Assembly: GCA_004556875.1 (NCBI GenBank)
Contig: SFFP01000026.1
Coordinates: 1-24,253, forward strand
Length of the DNA: 24,253 nt
Source: Ruminococcus flavefaciens
Lineage (GTDB): Bacteria; Bacillota_A; Clostridia; Oscillospirales; Ruminococcaceae
Reading direction: 5' to 3'
The position numbers and the translations under genes are program-made. Below are positions 1-6,445 of the stretch, in pieces (positions within the stretch are counted from its first letter, which is position 1; every line of letters starts with the position of its first letter). Under the pieces are notes generated by a model. The model was not told where the DNA came from and did not search any database. It saw nothing but the letters and a program-made list of their open reading frames with translations.

Positions 1-599
1 CAGGATACGAAGTAGCAACCGACATGACATTCACTGTCAAGGACGGAAAGCTTGTTTCTGTTGACGGTATCGAGACAGACGGTGACACAGTTGTAATGAT
101 CGATGAGAAGATAGTGACAACAACATCTACTACAACAACTACAACGACTACAACAACTACTACAACCGCTGAGACAACTACTACAACTCAGGAAACTGAT
201 GTAATGGGTCAGGAAGTTACAGCAACAAATAGCGGAACACAGGATGGTATGGAGTTCTCAAGAACTACAACGACCACAACAACGACTTCTGCTGCAACCA
301 CAACAACGACCACTACAACATCTACAACTACAACAGATGTTACAACAACTACTTCCACAACTACAGCTGAGGAAGAAACAACAACTTCCGCAACAACTAC
401 AACAACAGCTAAGGTTACCGGAAAGTCAGCTACAAAGACAACAACAACCACAAAGGCTAAGAGCACAACTACTAAGAAGACAACTGGCGGCAATTCACCT
501 AAGACAGGTGTTGAGGGCGTAGGCGCAGCATTTGCAGTACTTGCAATTGCAGCAGCAGCAGCTTTCGCAGCTCGTTCAAGAAAGAATGACGATCAGTAA
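1..599 (+). CDS. Sortase-anchored Thr-rich surface protein, 3' end (5' truncated)
   Basis: The frame is open from the window edge (codons in phase with position 3), so the ATG at 24 is internal and the true start lies outside. The first ~35 visible residues (GYEVATDMTFTVKDGK, then VVMIDEKI) look like the last strands of a prealbumin-like SpaA/Cna-B domain, as in pilins and adhesins. About 110 residues of Thr-rich linker follow, with Thr runs up to 13 long, probably a glycosylated wall-spanning stalk. The C-terminus is a cell-wall sorting signal: SPKTG (an LPXTG variant with Ser first), a hydrophobic Ala-rich segment, and the tail RSRKNDDQ. Sortase would cut this and link the protein to peptidoglycan. 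It could be a pilin, an adhesin or an anchoring scaffoldin; no cohesin is visible in the part present. Confidence 0.85.
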   Translation, partial: GYEVATDMTFTVKDGKLVSVDGIETDGDTVVMIDEKIVTTTSTTTTTTTTTTTTTAETTTTTQETDVMGQEVTATNSGTQDGMEFSRTTTTTTTTSAATTTTTTTTSTTTTDVTTTTSTTTAEEETTTSATTTTTAKVTGKSATKTTTTTKAKSTTTKKTTGGNSPKTGVEGVGAAFAVLAIAAAAAFAARSRKNDDQ

Positions 600-632
600 T
601 TATTCTGAATAGTTAAGTGAGCATAGTCACTA

Positions 633-668
633 AGAGCTGTCGGCGAAAGTCCGACAGCTCTTTTTTTG
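633..668 (+). terminator. Rho-independent terminator of the surface protein gene
   Basis: A perfect 10-bp stem (GAGCTGTCGG at 634-643, CCGACAGCTC at 651-660) with a 7-nt loop is followed by eight T residues. It lies about 35 nt after the stop codon. Confidence 0.95.
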
Positions 669-728
669 CGGAGAGCCATCATGTTCGCGCTATAAAAAAA
701 TAAAATGGCAAATTTTTCGCCGCGGACG

Positions 729-757
729 TTGCTATTTTTTTTATTATGTGGTATAAT
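729..757 (+). promoter_or_regulatory. Promoter of the corA leader/transporter unit
   Basis: TTGCTA at 729-734 is separated by 17 nt from TATAAT at 752-757. The -10 is extended (TGG just before TATAAT). The predicted start of transcription is near 764, close to the leader ribosome binding site. Confidence 0.75.
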
Positions 758-791
758 ATTTAATGTATTTTGATTATTACGGAGGTGCATT

Positions 792-848
792 ATGAGTTCT
801 GACCCTTATGGGAATTTGAATAATATTCCACTCTTCGGCAGACGATAA
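792..848 (+). CDS. Putative 18-residue leader peptide upstream of corA
   Basis: A GGAGG at 781-785 sits 6 nt before this ATG. The frame encodes MSSDPYGNLNNIPLFGRR and stops at 846-848, two bases before another ATG (851). The site is the best ribosome binding site in the transcript, yet it serves only this short frame. The peptide has acidic and Pro residues (SDP, NIP). In enterobacteria, leader ORFs before the mgtA and corA Mg transporters control expression, so a similar role here is possible by analogy only. The codons for the C-terminal LFGR overlap the first arm of a hairpin with the downstream leader. Confidence 0.5.
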   Translation: MSSDPYGNLNNIPLFGRR

Positions 849-917
849 TAATGCTCTCGTCCTTTGCCGAAGTGAATTTCGGCGAAAGGAGCAAGGCTCG
901 TTCACTTGTGAACAGCC
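833..917 (+). promoter_or_regulatory. Leader with mutually exclusive hairpins before the corA start
   Basis: Three inverted repeats are visible. CTTCGGCA (833-840) can pair with TGCCGAAG (865-872). Alternatively CCTTTGCCGAA (861-871) can pair with 878-889 (TTCGGC, one bulged G, AAAGG). The two share the 865-871 strand and so exclude each other. The second would bury the AAAGGAG at 885-891. A third hairpin, 895-917 (GGCT-c-GTTCAC, two T, GTGAAC-AGCC), lies 8 nt before the ATG at 926. No T-tract follows, so control of translation is more likely than termination. A regulatory role is inferred. Confidence 0.5.
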
Positions 918-925
918 GAATTATT

Positions 926-1852
926 ATGATAAGTTTTTACATTTACGAAAGCGGTGTCCTTAGACAGTGTGATGCTCCTAAGGCAGGCTGCTGGGTCTCG
1001 GTTGTTGACCCGACTCCGCAGGAGGTAAGAGAACTTGTTGAAACTTACGGCCTTGACAGCGGTTTCGTAAAGTCCTCGCTCGATGAGGAGGAGTCATCGC
1101 GTATCGAACGCGAGGACGACCAGACCCTCGTTATCATAGATACTCCTGTATCTTCCATTGATGACGATAAGACCAAGAACTTCTACACTCTTCCAATGGG
1201 CATAATCGTTACGGACGAATATGTTTTCACGATTTCTATCAGAGAGACACAGATACTGAACGAAGCGGCAAGAGGCGGCATACGCAACCTCAGACCCGAC
1301 TTCAAAACAAGATTTGTGCTTCAGCTTCTTCTCAGGATAGCGGCACTGTTTCTTACATACCTGAAACAGATAGATAAGATATCATCTGCTGCCGAGCAGG
1401 AGCTCCACGACGCTATGAAGAACGAGCTTCTCATGCAGCTCCTTGCTCTTGAGAAATCACTCGTTTACTTCTCAACTTCACTGAAAGCCAATGAAGCGAC
1501 TATCGAAAAGATATTCCGCGGCAGAGTAATAAAGCTATACGATGAGGATCAGGATCTTCTTGAGGACGTTCTTATCGAGATGAAGCAGGCAATCGAGATG
1601 TCGAGCATCTATTCGGGAATTCTTTCAAGTATGATGGACGGCTTTTCGTCAATAATCTCCAATAACCTTAACCTTGTTATGTGGAGACTTACGATAGTCA
1701 CCATAGTTCTTGAGATTCCGAACATCATGTTCGCATTTTACGGTATCAATACCAATGATATCCCATTCAACCATACGTGGGTGGCGCTTACGCTTACAGC
1801 GTTTCTGACAGGAATAACGGCGTTTGTGCTGTTGAAATGGAAAAAGAAATAG
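926..1852 (+). CDS. corA: CorA-family divalent cation transporter with a GIN signature
   Basis: This is a 308-residue CorA-type channel: a long cytoplasmic domain followed by two C-terminal transmembrane helices (about 247-272 and 282-302). The family tripeptide after the first helix is normally GMN; here it reads YGIN (residues 273-275). The motifs DEEESSRIEREDDQTLVIID and LLALEKSLVYFSTSLKAN are typical of Firmicute members. The frame is open from an ATG at 851, but MISFYIY at 926 matches the usual family N-terminus, so I prefer it. The segment 851-925 is mostly hairpin sequence. No good ribosome binding site lies just before 926; the nearest AAAGGAG is at 885-891, and folding of 895-917 would bring it close. 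Members with GIN or GVN, such as ZntB, may carry other ions, so Mg specificity is not certain. Confidence 0.9.
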   Translation: MISFYIYESGVLRQCDAPKAGCWVSVVDPTPQEVRELVETYGLDSGFVKSSLDEEESSRIEREDDQTLVIIDTPVSSIDDDKTKNFYTLPMGIIVTDEYVFTISIRETQILNEAARGGIRNLRPDFKTRFVLQLLLRIAALFLTYLKQIDKISSAAEQELHDAMKNELLMQLLALEKSLVYFSTSLKANEATIEKIFRGRVIKLYDEDQDLLEDVLIEMKQAIEMSSIYSGILSSMMDGFSSIISNNLNLVMWRLTIVTIVLEIPNIMFAFYGINTNDIPFNHTWVALTLTAFLTGITAFVLLKWKKK

Positions 1853-1860
1853 TAATATCA

Positions 1861-1886
1861 AGGGTCGGCAATGCCGACCTTTTTTG
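1861..1886 (+). terminator. Rho-independent terminator after corA
   Basis: GGTCGGC (1863-1869) pairs with GCCGACC (1873-1879) over a 3-nt loop, followed by seven T residues. It begins 8 nt after the corA stop. Confidence 0.9.
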
Positions 1887-2024
1887 TTAGCTCAGGTTAG
1901 CACAAGGAGTGAACGGCTGTGAATGGCGTACATCAGTTTTGCGCTATTGTTATTTTATTTTGTCTTTGCTGTTAGCAAGTCTCTCTTTTTTACAGTTTTA
2001 AAAAAGAAATATTTTGTACGAATA

Positions 2025-2053
2025 TTGCTTTACATAGGTTTATATGGTATAAT
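2025..2053 (+). promoter_or_regulatory. Promoter of nadB
   Basis: TTGCTT at 2025-2030, a 17-nt spacer, and TATAAT at 2048-2053 with an extended TGG. Transcription would begin near 2060, about 35 nt before the nadB ATG. I see no obvious operator palindrome overlapping it. Confidence 0.75.
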
Positions 2054-2093
2054 AATGGTGTAAAGATTTTCTGATAAAGGACGGTCTTGTATT

Positions 2094-3551
2094 ATGTCAA
2101 AGAATTATGATGTTATTATAGCAGGCTGTGGAGCAGCAGGACTCTATGCAGCTATCAATCTTCCAAAGGAACTGAATATACTTATCCTGTGCAAGCGTGA
2201 TCTGCCGCTGTGCAATTCTTCACTGGCTCAGGGCGGTATCGCAGGAGTATACAATTCTCCTACAGACAATATCCAGTACCACCAGAACGATACCCTTATC
2301 GCAGGAAGCTTCAAGAACAACGTTGACGCTGTTCATACCCTTGTAAGCGAGGCGGCACAGGATATCGAGCATATCATCAAACTTGGTGTTGAATTCGACA
2401 AAAATGCCGACGGTACATACCACCGCACTCTTGAGGGCGGTCACAGCCATCACCGTATCTTCCACCACGCTGATGCTACAGGCAAGGAGATAACTTCCAC
2501 ACTCCTTGAAAATGTACAGAAGCTCAGCAATGTTACTATAATGGAAAACACTATCATGTGCAGTGTCAAGCAGACAAAGACAGGCTATTCTGCATTTTTA
2601 AGGCTGCCTGACGACTCATATGAGACCTGTAACTGTCACTTTATGATACTCGCAACAGGCGGTATCGGAAGAGTTTATCAGTTCACAACAAACTCTGCTA
2701 TCGCAACAGGCGACGGCATCACATTTGCATACGAAATGGGCGCTAAGATAAAAAATCTCAGCTATGTGCAGTTCCACCCTACAGCTTTCAACAACCGCGC
2801 TACAAGAGAGTGCTTCCTTATATCAGAGGCTGTACGCGGCGAGGGAGCATATCTCCTCAACTGCCATAAGGAGCGCTTTATGCACAACTATGACGAGCGC
2901 CTTGAGCTTGCTCCGAGAGATGTTGTGTCTCACGCTATAATACTTGAATCACGCAAGCAGAATTCTACGGATTTCTATCTTGACATAAGCTATAAGGACA
3001 GCGATTTCCTTAAAAAGAGATTTCCGATGATATATAAGAACCTGCTTGAACAGGGTTATGACCTTACAAAAGAGCCTGTTCCTATATTCCCTTGCCAGCA
3101 CTACCTCATGGGTGGTATCGACGTTGACAATAATTCCGAGACGAGTCTGCCTAATCTTTATGCCTGCGGCGAATGCTCACATACAGGCGTACACGGCAGC
3201 AACCGTCTTGCCAGCAATTCTCTCCTTGAAGCTCTTGTTTTCTCACGCCATGCGGCAAACAGCATCGCTTCAAGAATTGCTGACGCTCCAAAGGAGTTTG
3301 AAGAAGCTGATTTTGATGCACATCTTGGTGCACCTCGCATACCAAAGGGAGTTCGTACAGAGACAAGAAAGATACTTCAGAACTGCTACTTCGTTATCCC
3401 TGATAAAAAGGCAGCGGCAGACGGCTTCAAGCGTGTAAAGGAAATACGTGAAGACCTTATAAACGGCGGATACTATGTAGATGCTGATTATGTACTTGCA
3501 AAATCTATAGTTACTGTAGCTTACATAATTCTCGGTGAGGTAATGCAGTAA
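2094..3551 (+). CDS. nadB: L-aspartate oxidase NadB
   Basis: This flavoenzyme oxidises L-aspartate to iminoaspartate, the first step of de novo NAD synthesis. Visible motifs: the FAD dinucleotide fold at the N-terminus (IAGCGAAGLYAA, Gly11/13/16), SSLAQGGIAGV (42-52), HHADATGKE (124-132), QFHPTAF (226-232), EAVRGEGAYL, APRDVVSHAI with the expected catalytic Arg275, QHYLMGGI (335-342) and the FAD-binding segment ACGECSHTGVHGSNRLASNS. These separate it from fumarate reductases. At 485 residues it is shorter than the ~535 of E. coli NadB; it ends at ILGEVMQ and lacks the ESRGxH-like segment and tail usual near the C-terminus. AAAGGA about 12 nt upstream supports the ATG. nadC lies 1.5 kb downstream; nadA is absent from the window. 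Confidence 0.95.
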   Translation: MSKNYDVIIAGCGAAGLYAAINLPKELNILILCKRDLPLCNSSLAQGGIAGVYNSPTDNIQYHQNDTLIAGSFKNNVDAVHTLVSEAAQDIEHIIKLGVEFDKNADGTYHRTLEGGHSHHRIFHHADATGKEITSTLLENVQKLSNVTIMENTIMCSVKQTKTGYSAFLRLPDDSYETCNCHFMILATGGIGRVYQFTTNSAIATGDGITFAYEMGAKIKNLSYVQFHPTAFNNRATRECFLISEAVRGEGAYLLNCHKERFMHNYDERLELAPRDVVSHAIILESRKQNSTDFYLDISYKDSDFLKKRFPMIYKNLLEQGYDLTKEPVPIFPCQHYLMGGIDVDNNSETSLPNLYACGECSHTGVHGSNRLASNSLLEALVFSRHAANSIASRIADAPKEFEEADFDAHLGAPRIPKGVRTETRKILQNCYFVIPDKKAAADGFKRVKEIREDLINGGYYVDADYVLAKSIVTVAYIILGEVMQ

Positions 3552-3593
3552 ACAGAAAAACGACAGAACAGCTTATCAATGGGGGTGATATCT

Positions 3594-4934
3594 GTGAAAA
3601 AAATGAGAAGTATTGAAATTGCTGTTATAACAGCAGCTGTGATGGCTATTCATTCAGCATCACTTATGTGTGCTGATGCCGCATCTACTCTTGTGGCAGG
3701 GGATATAAACCGCGATGACAGGGTGTCTGTCAGCGATATGGTCATACTGAAAAACTATATCCTCGGACGTTACGGACTTAACGAAACACAGCAGATAGCC
3801 GCCGATATAAACGGCGACTGTGAGATCGACCTTTTTGACCTCTCAGCACTTCAGGATATCATTATTTCAAGCAAGGATAAGCTTCCCACAGGTACATGGA
3901 TAGGCGACTGTGCAGGCGCTAAACGCTATTTCAGCTTTGGCGACGGCACAGGTACGGTGATATATCCTAACGGACAGAGCGAGGATTTTGCTATTGGTTC
4001 GCAGGAGGATATTCTTGCCATAACCATGAAGAAAACAGGTGCTGAGGACAATGCCTTTATCACATGGCAGGACGAGAATGACTTCGTACTGAAATGGGAC
4101 GACGGCAGAGCGGAGACTTTCAGGTTTTTCTGCGAGAACAAAATAGCACCTAAGGAAATGCTCAGCGGTCAGTGGGTGACCGATAAGGGCAGAACATTCA
4201 ATATCAGCGGCCTAAGCGGCAAAATAACCGCAAAAAACGGCGACATACAGCGATTTGAGTACGCTCCTAACGGTAACAGCGTAGTTTTCCATATCGGAAG
4301 CACCGACAATAACACCGAGGCGGCTATAGTCCATAATGACTCCATGCACTTTACCGTGACATGGTCTGACGGCTCTGCGGAGAAGTTCACGCGCCGTGAG
4401 ATAGAGGTCAAAAACGGTATAACCTATGTAAACGGCATACTTATTGCAAATAAGACCTATTCACTGCCAAAGGACTACAATCCCGGAAAGATACTTCCCG
4501 ATGCGCAGGCGGCATTCAATACTATGCAGGCTGACGCGAAAAAGGCAGGACTCAGCCTTACAATATGTTCGGGATTTCGCTCATACGATTATCAGAACCA
4601 GCTGTACAACGGCTATGTTGCCCGTGACGGAAAGGCTGCGGCTGATACATATTCCGCAAGGGCAGGTCATTCCGAGCATCAGACAGGTCTTGCAATGGAT
4701 ATAAACTATGCAAGCTCTGCATTTACGAATACTCCCGAAGCCAAGTGGCTTGCGGCGAACTGCTATAAATACGGCTTTATACTCCGCTACCCCAAGGGCA
4801 AGGAGAGCATAACAGGATATATGTACGAGTCGTGGCACGTCCGCTATCTCGGCAAAGATCTTGCAAAGGAAGTCTATGATTCGGGACTTACCTTAGAGGA
4901 GTTCCTGTGCATAGACTCGAAGTATAAATCATAA
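3594..4934 (+). CDS. Secreted dockerin-containing VanY-type D,D-carboxypeptidase
   Basis: I prefer the GTG at 3594: the in-frame ATG at 3579 overlaps the ribosome binding site GGGGGTGAT (3581-3589). The 446-residue protein has a signal peptide (VKKMRS, hydrophobic stretch, cleavage near ADA). A type I dockerin follows at about 36-92, with two Ca-binding loops (DINRDDRVSVSD and DINGDCEIDLFD). Two tandem beta-rich units come next (about 100-180 and 191-266; TWIGD/QWVTD starts and KWDDGRAETF/TWSDGSAEKF ends). The last domain (about 290-440) is M15B/VanY: SEHQTGLAMDI gives zinc ligands His362 and Asp369, and ESWH gives catalytic Glu412 and ligand His415. It should trim D-Ala from peptidoglycan peptides outside the cell, perhaps docked on a cohesin. 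The dockerin is N-terminal, whereas most are C-terminal. Confidence 0.9.
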   Translation: MKKMRSIEIAVITAAVMAIHSASLMCADAASTLVAGDINRDDRVSVSDMVILKNYILGRYGLNETQQIAADINGDCEIDLFDLSALQDIIISSKDKLPTGTWIGDCAGAKRYFSFGDGTGTVIYPNGQSEDFAIGSQEDILAITMKKTGAEDNAFITWQDENDFVLKWDDGRAETFRFFCENKIAPKEMLSGQWVTDKGRTFNISGLSGKITAKNGDIQRFEYAPNGNSVVFHIGSTDNNTEAAIVHNDSMHFTVTWSDGSAEKFTRREIEVKNGITYVNGILIANKTYSLPKDYNPGKILPDAQAAFNTMQADAKKAGLSLTICSGFRSYDYQNQLYNGYVARDGKAAADTYSARAGHSEHQTGLAMDINYASSAFTNTPEAKWLAANCYKYGFILRYPKGKESITGYMYESWHVRYLGKDLAKEVYDSGLTLEEFLCIDSKYKS

Positions 4935-4953
4935 TTCAGCTTTTCTGAATTAT
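4931..4953 (+). repeat. Perfect inverted repeat over the peptidase stop codon
   Basis: ATAATTCAG (4931-4939) and CTGAATTAT (4945-4953) flank a 5-nt loop and include the TAA stop. No T-tract follows, so it is not a standard terminator; it may stabilise or process the transcript upstream of nadC. Confidence 0.5.
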
Positions 4954-4961
4954 GGGAGAGC

Positions 4962-5014
4962 AGAAAGTAGTGAGTAGTATTATGCAGCGAAGCAGCTTCT
5001 ACTCTCTATTTTCT
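4962..5014 (+). repeat. Imperfect hairpin element in the nadC leader
   Basis: GAGTAG (4972-4977) pairs with CTACTC (4999-5004), TAG (4968-4970) with CTA (5006-5008), and AGAA (4962-4965) with TTCT (5011-5014). The loop carries GCAGCGAAGCAGC. The shape suggests a REP/MITE-like intergenic element or an attenuator. No second copy is visible in this window. Confidence 0.4.
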
Positions 5015-5039
5015 ATTTACAACAGAAAGGAAGATCACT

Positions 5040-5879
5040 ATGAAGCTTTTACAATGCTATGTTGATAATATAATCACCACCGCCCTCATGGAGGACATAA
5101 ACTACATCGACGCTGCGGCAGATAACCTTATCCCGACTGACCACAGAAGCTCCGCTTATTACGTTGCTAAGGATACAGGCGTTGTCTGTGGTATCGAGGT
5201 GGCGAAGAGAGTTTTTGACCTTGCAGGCGGAGATGTTGACTTCAAGATACTCCTTCAGGATGGCACAAAGGTTCAGAAGGGCGATATAATTGCTGAGCTT
5301 GAAGGAAGTACGCTCACACTCCTAAAGGGCGAGAGAACAGCTCTCAACCTCTTACAGCATATGTCGGGTATCGCTACTGCCACAAACAAGTGCGTTGAGC
5401 TTGTAAAAGGCACAAAGGCGGCTGTTACCGATACGAGAAAGACTCTCCCGGGACTCCGCGCATTGCAGAAGTATGCAGTAACAGTGGGCGGCGGAAAGAA
5501 CCACCGCTTCAATCTCTCCGACGCGGCAATGCTCAAGGACAACCACATTGACGCTTATGGCGGAATAACTGCGGCGGTAAATGCGCTCCGCGAGAAGATA
5601 GGTCATACAGTTAAGATCGAAGTTGAAGTGCGTACACTTGACGAGCTCCGTGAGGCACTTGCAACAGGCGTAGAGATAATCATGCTTGACAACATGAGCT
5701 GTGACGAGATGAAAGAGGCTGTTGCCATTGCAGGCGGAAAGGCTCTGCTGGAGGCTTCGGGCAATGTTACCTCCGAGAATATCCGCTCCGTGGCTGAGAC
5801 AGGCGTTGACATCATCTCTCTGGGAGCTCTTACCCACTCGGTAAAGTGCTTTGATATTTCCATGAAAATCAAGAAATGA
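5040..5879 (+). CDS. nadC: Nicotinate-nucleotide pyrophosphorylase (quinolinate phosphoribosyltransferase) NadC
   Basis: The enzyme converts quinolinate and PRPP to nicotinate mononucleotide, CO2 and pyrophosphate, the third step of de novo NAD synthesis. The 279 residues are the normal family length. Motifs in order: EDINYIDAAADNLIP near the N-terminus; GERTALNLLQHMSGIAT; the substrate-binding TRKTLPGLRALQKYAV and GGGKNHRFNLSDAAMLKDNH; KIEVEVRTLDE; IIMLDNM; LEASGNVT; and the C-terminal GVDIISLGALTHSV. AGAAAGGAAG just upstream is the ribosome binding site. The stop codon overlaps the start of the HIT gene (ATGA), so the two are probably translationally coupled. There is no clear promoter in the 105 nt before nadC, so it may be read from the nadB promoter through the peptidase gene. 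Confidence 0.96.
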   Translation: MKLLQCYVDNIITTALMEDINYIDAAADNLIPTDHRSSAYYVAKDTGVVCGIEVAKRVFDLAGGDVDFKILLQDGTKVQKGDIIAELEGSTLTLLKGERTALNLLQHMSGIATATNKCVELVKGTKAAVTDTRKTLPGLRALQKYAVTVGGGKNHRFNLSDAAMLKDNHIDAYGGITAAVNALREKIGHTVKIEVEVRTLDELREALATGVEIIMLDNMSCDEMKEAVAIAGGKALLEASGNVTSENIRSVAETGVDIISLGALTHSVKCFDISMKIKK

Positions 5880-6280
5880 ACAACTGTATTTTCTGCAAGC
5901 TCATAAGCGGTGAATTTCAGCCAATGAAGGTCTATGAGGACGAGCATACTCTTGTGTTTATGGATACGGCAAAGGACGTTGACGGACATATCCTTGCAGT
6001 CCCGAAAAAGCACTGCGTGAATATTCTGGACTGCGATGAAGAAACGCTGACAAGCCTTATGAGAACTGTGAAAAAGGTGTCGGAGCACCTTGTGAAGAAA
6101 TGCGGCTATGTGGGCGTTAACCTGCTCAATGCAAGCGGTGAGAGCGCAGGTCAGTCCGTGCCACACTTCCACATACATATCATACCGAGGAAAAGCGGCG
6201 ACGGAATTGACGCATGGCCTCGCTTTGAGGGAGCAAAAAACAAAATTGAGGACGTTTTTCGCGGGATAAAAATGCAATAA
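5876..6280 (+). CDS. HIT family (HINT-like) nucleotide hydrolase/transferase
   Basis: This 134-residue cytoplasmic protein has the histidine triad HFHIHII (His97, His99, His101) and an N-terminal CIFC pair (Cys4, Cys7) that in HINT proteins binds zinc together with two His. HINT proteins hydrolyse adenosine 5'-phosphoramidates, but the natural substrate is seldom known. The ATG lies inside the nadC stop region (ATGA overlap) with no ribosome binding site of its own apart from AAGAAATGA, so it probably depends on nadC translation. The pairing with nadC suggests, but does not show, a link to nucleotide or NAD housekeeping. A terminator follows at 6349. Confidence 0.92.
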   Translation: MNNCIFCKLISGEFQPMKVYEDEHTLVFMDTAKDVDGHILAVPKKHCVNILDCDEETLTSLMRTVKKVSEHLVKKCGYVGVNLLNASGESAGQSVPHFHIHIIPRKSGDGIDAWPRFEGAKNKIEDVFRGIKMQ

Positions 6281-6290
6281 AGAGAAAAGT

Positions 6291-6320
6291 TTTGTAGGGG
6301 CGGCGTTTCGCCGCTCGTCC
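6291..6320 (+). repeat. REP-like intergenic palindrome, copy 1 (TGTAGGGGCGGCG type)
   Basis: TTTTGTAGGGGCGGCG leads into GCGGCG (6300-6305), a TTT loop and CGCCGC (6309-6314). It shares the TGTAGGGG(G)CG start and a G+C-rich palindrome with the element at 12796-12822. Such elements are common between genes in Clostridia genomes. Confidence 0.6.
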
Positions 6321-6348
6321 TGAAGTATAAAATATCACAGAATATTGT

Positions 6349-6376
6349 AGAGCGCACACTGTGCGCTCTTTTTTTC
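6349..6376 (+). terminator. Rho-independent terminator of the nadC-HIT unit
   Basis: AGAGCGCAC and GTGCGCTCT form a perfect stem (6349-6369) around a 3-nt loop, followed by a T-tract to 6375. It closes the NAD region before the germination genes. Confidence 0.92.
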
Positions 6377-6400
6377 GCAGGATAATATCCGCCGCCGCAG

Positions 6401-6429
6401 GTATATTCTTGGAAAATGCGCAGATAATA
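6401..6429 (+). promoter_or_regulatory. Possible sigma-G-type promoter of the germination genes
   Basis: GTATA (6401-6405), a 17-nt gap and GATAATA (6423-6429) resemble the forespore sigma-G pattern GHATR-N18-CATnHTA, with one mismatch in the -10 and a spacer one base short. No vegetative -35/-10 pair of comparable quality is present. The assignment rests partly on the gene function downstream. Confidence 0.35.
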
Positions 6430-6445
6430 CCGCTGAGGTGAGATA

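Noticed and set aside
209..493. Long Val-rich frame on the minus strand opposite the Thr tract
   Set aside because: It is the complement of the ACA/ACT repeats, has no ribosome binding site and no plausible protein composition.
593..790. 65-codon minus-strand frame across the terminator and corA promoter
   Set aside because: It would cover a clear terminator and promoter of the plus strand and has no start signal or family similarity.
5603..6277. 224-codon minus-strand frame opposite nadC and the HIT gene
   Set aside because: Both plus-strand genes have full motif sets; the minus frame shows only compositional shadow and no ribosome binding site.
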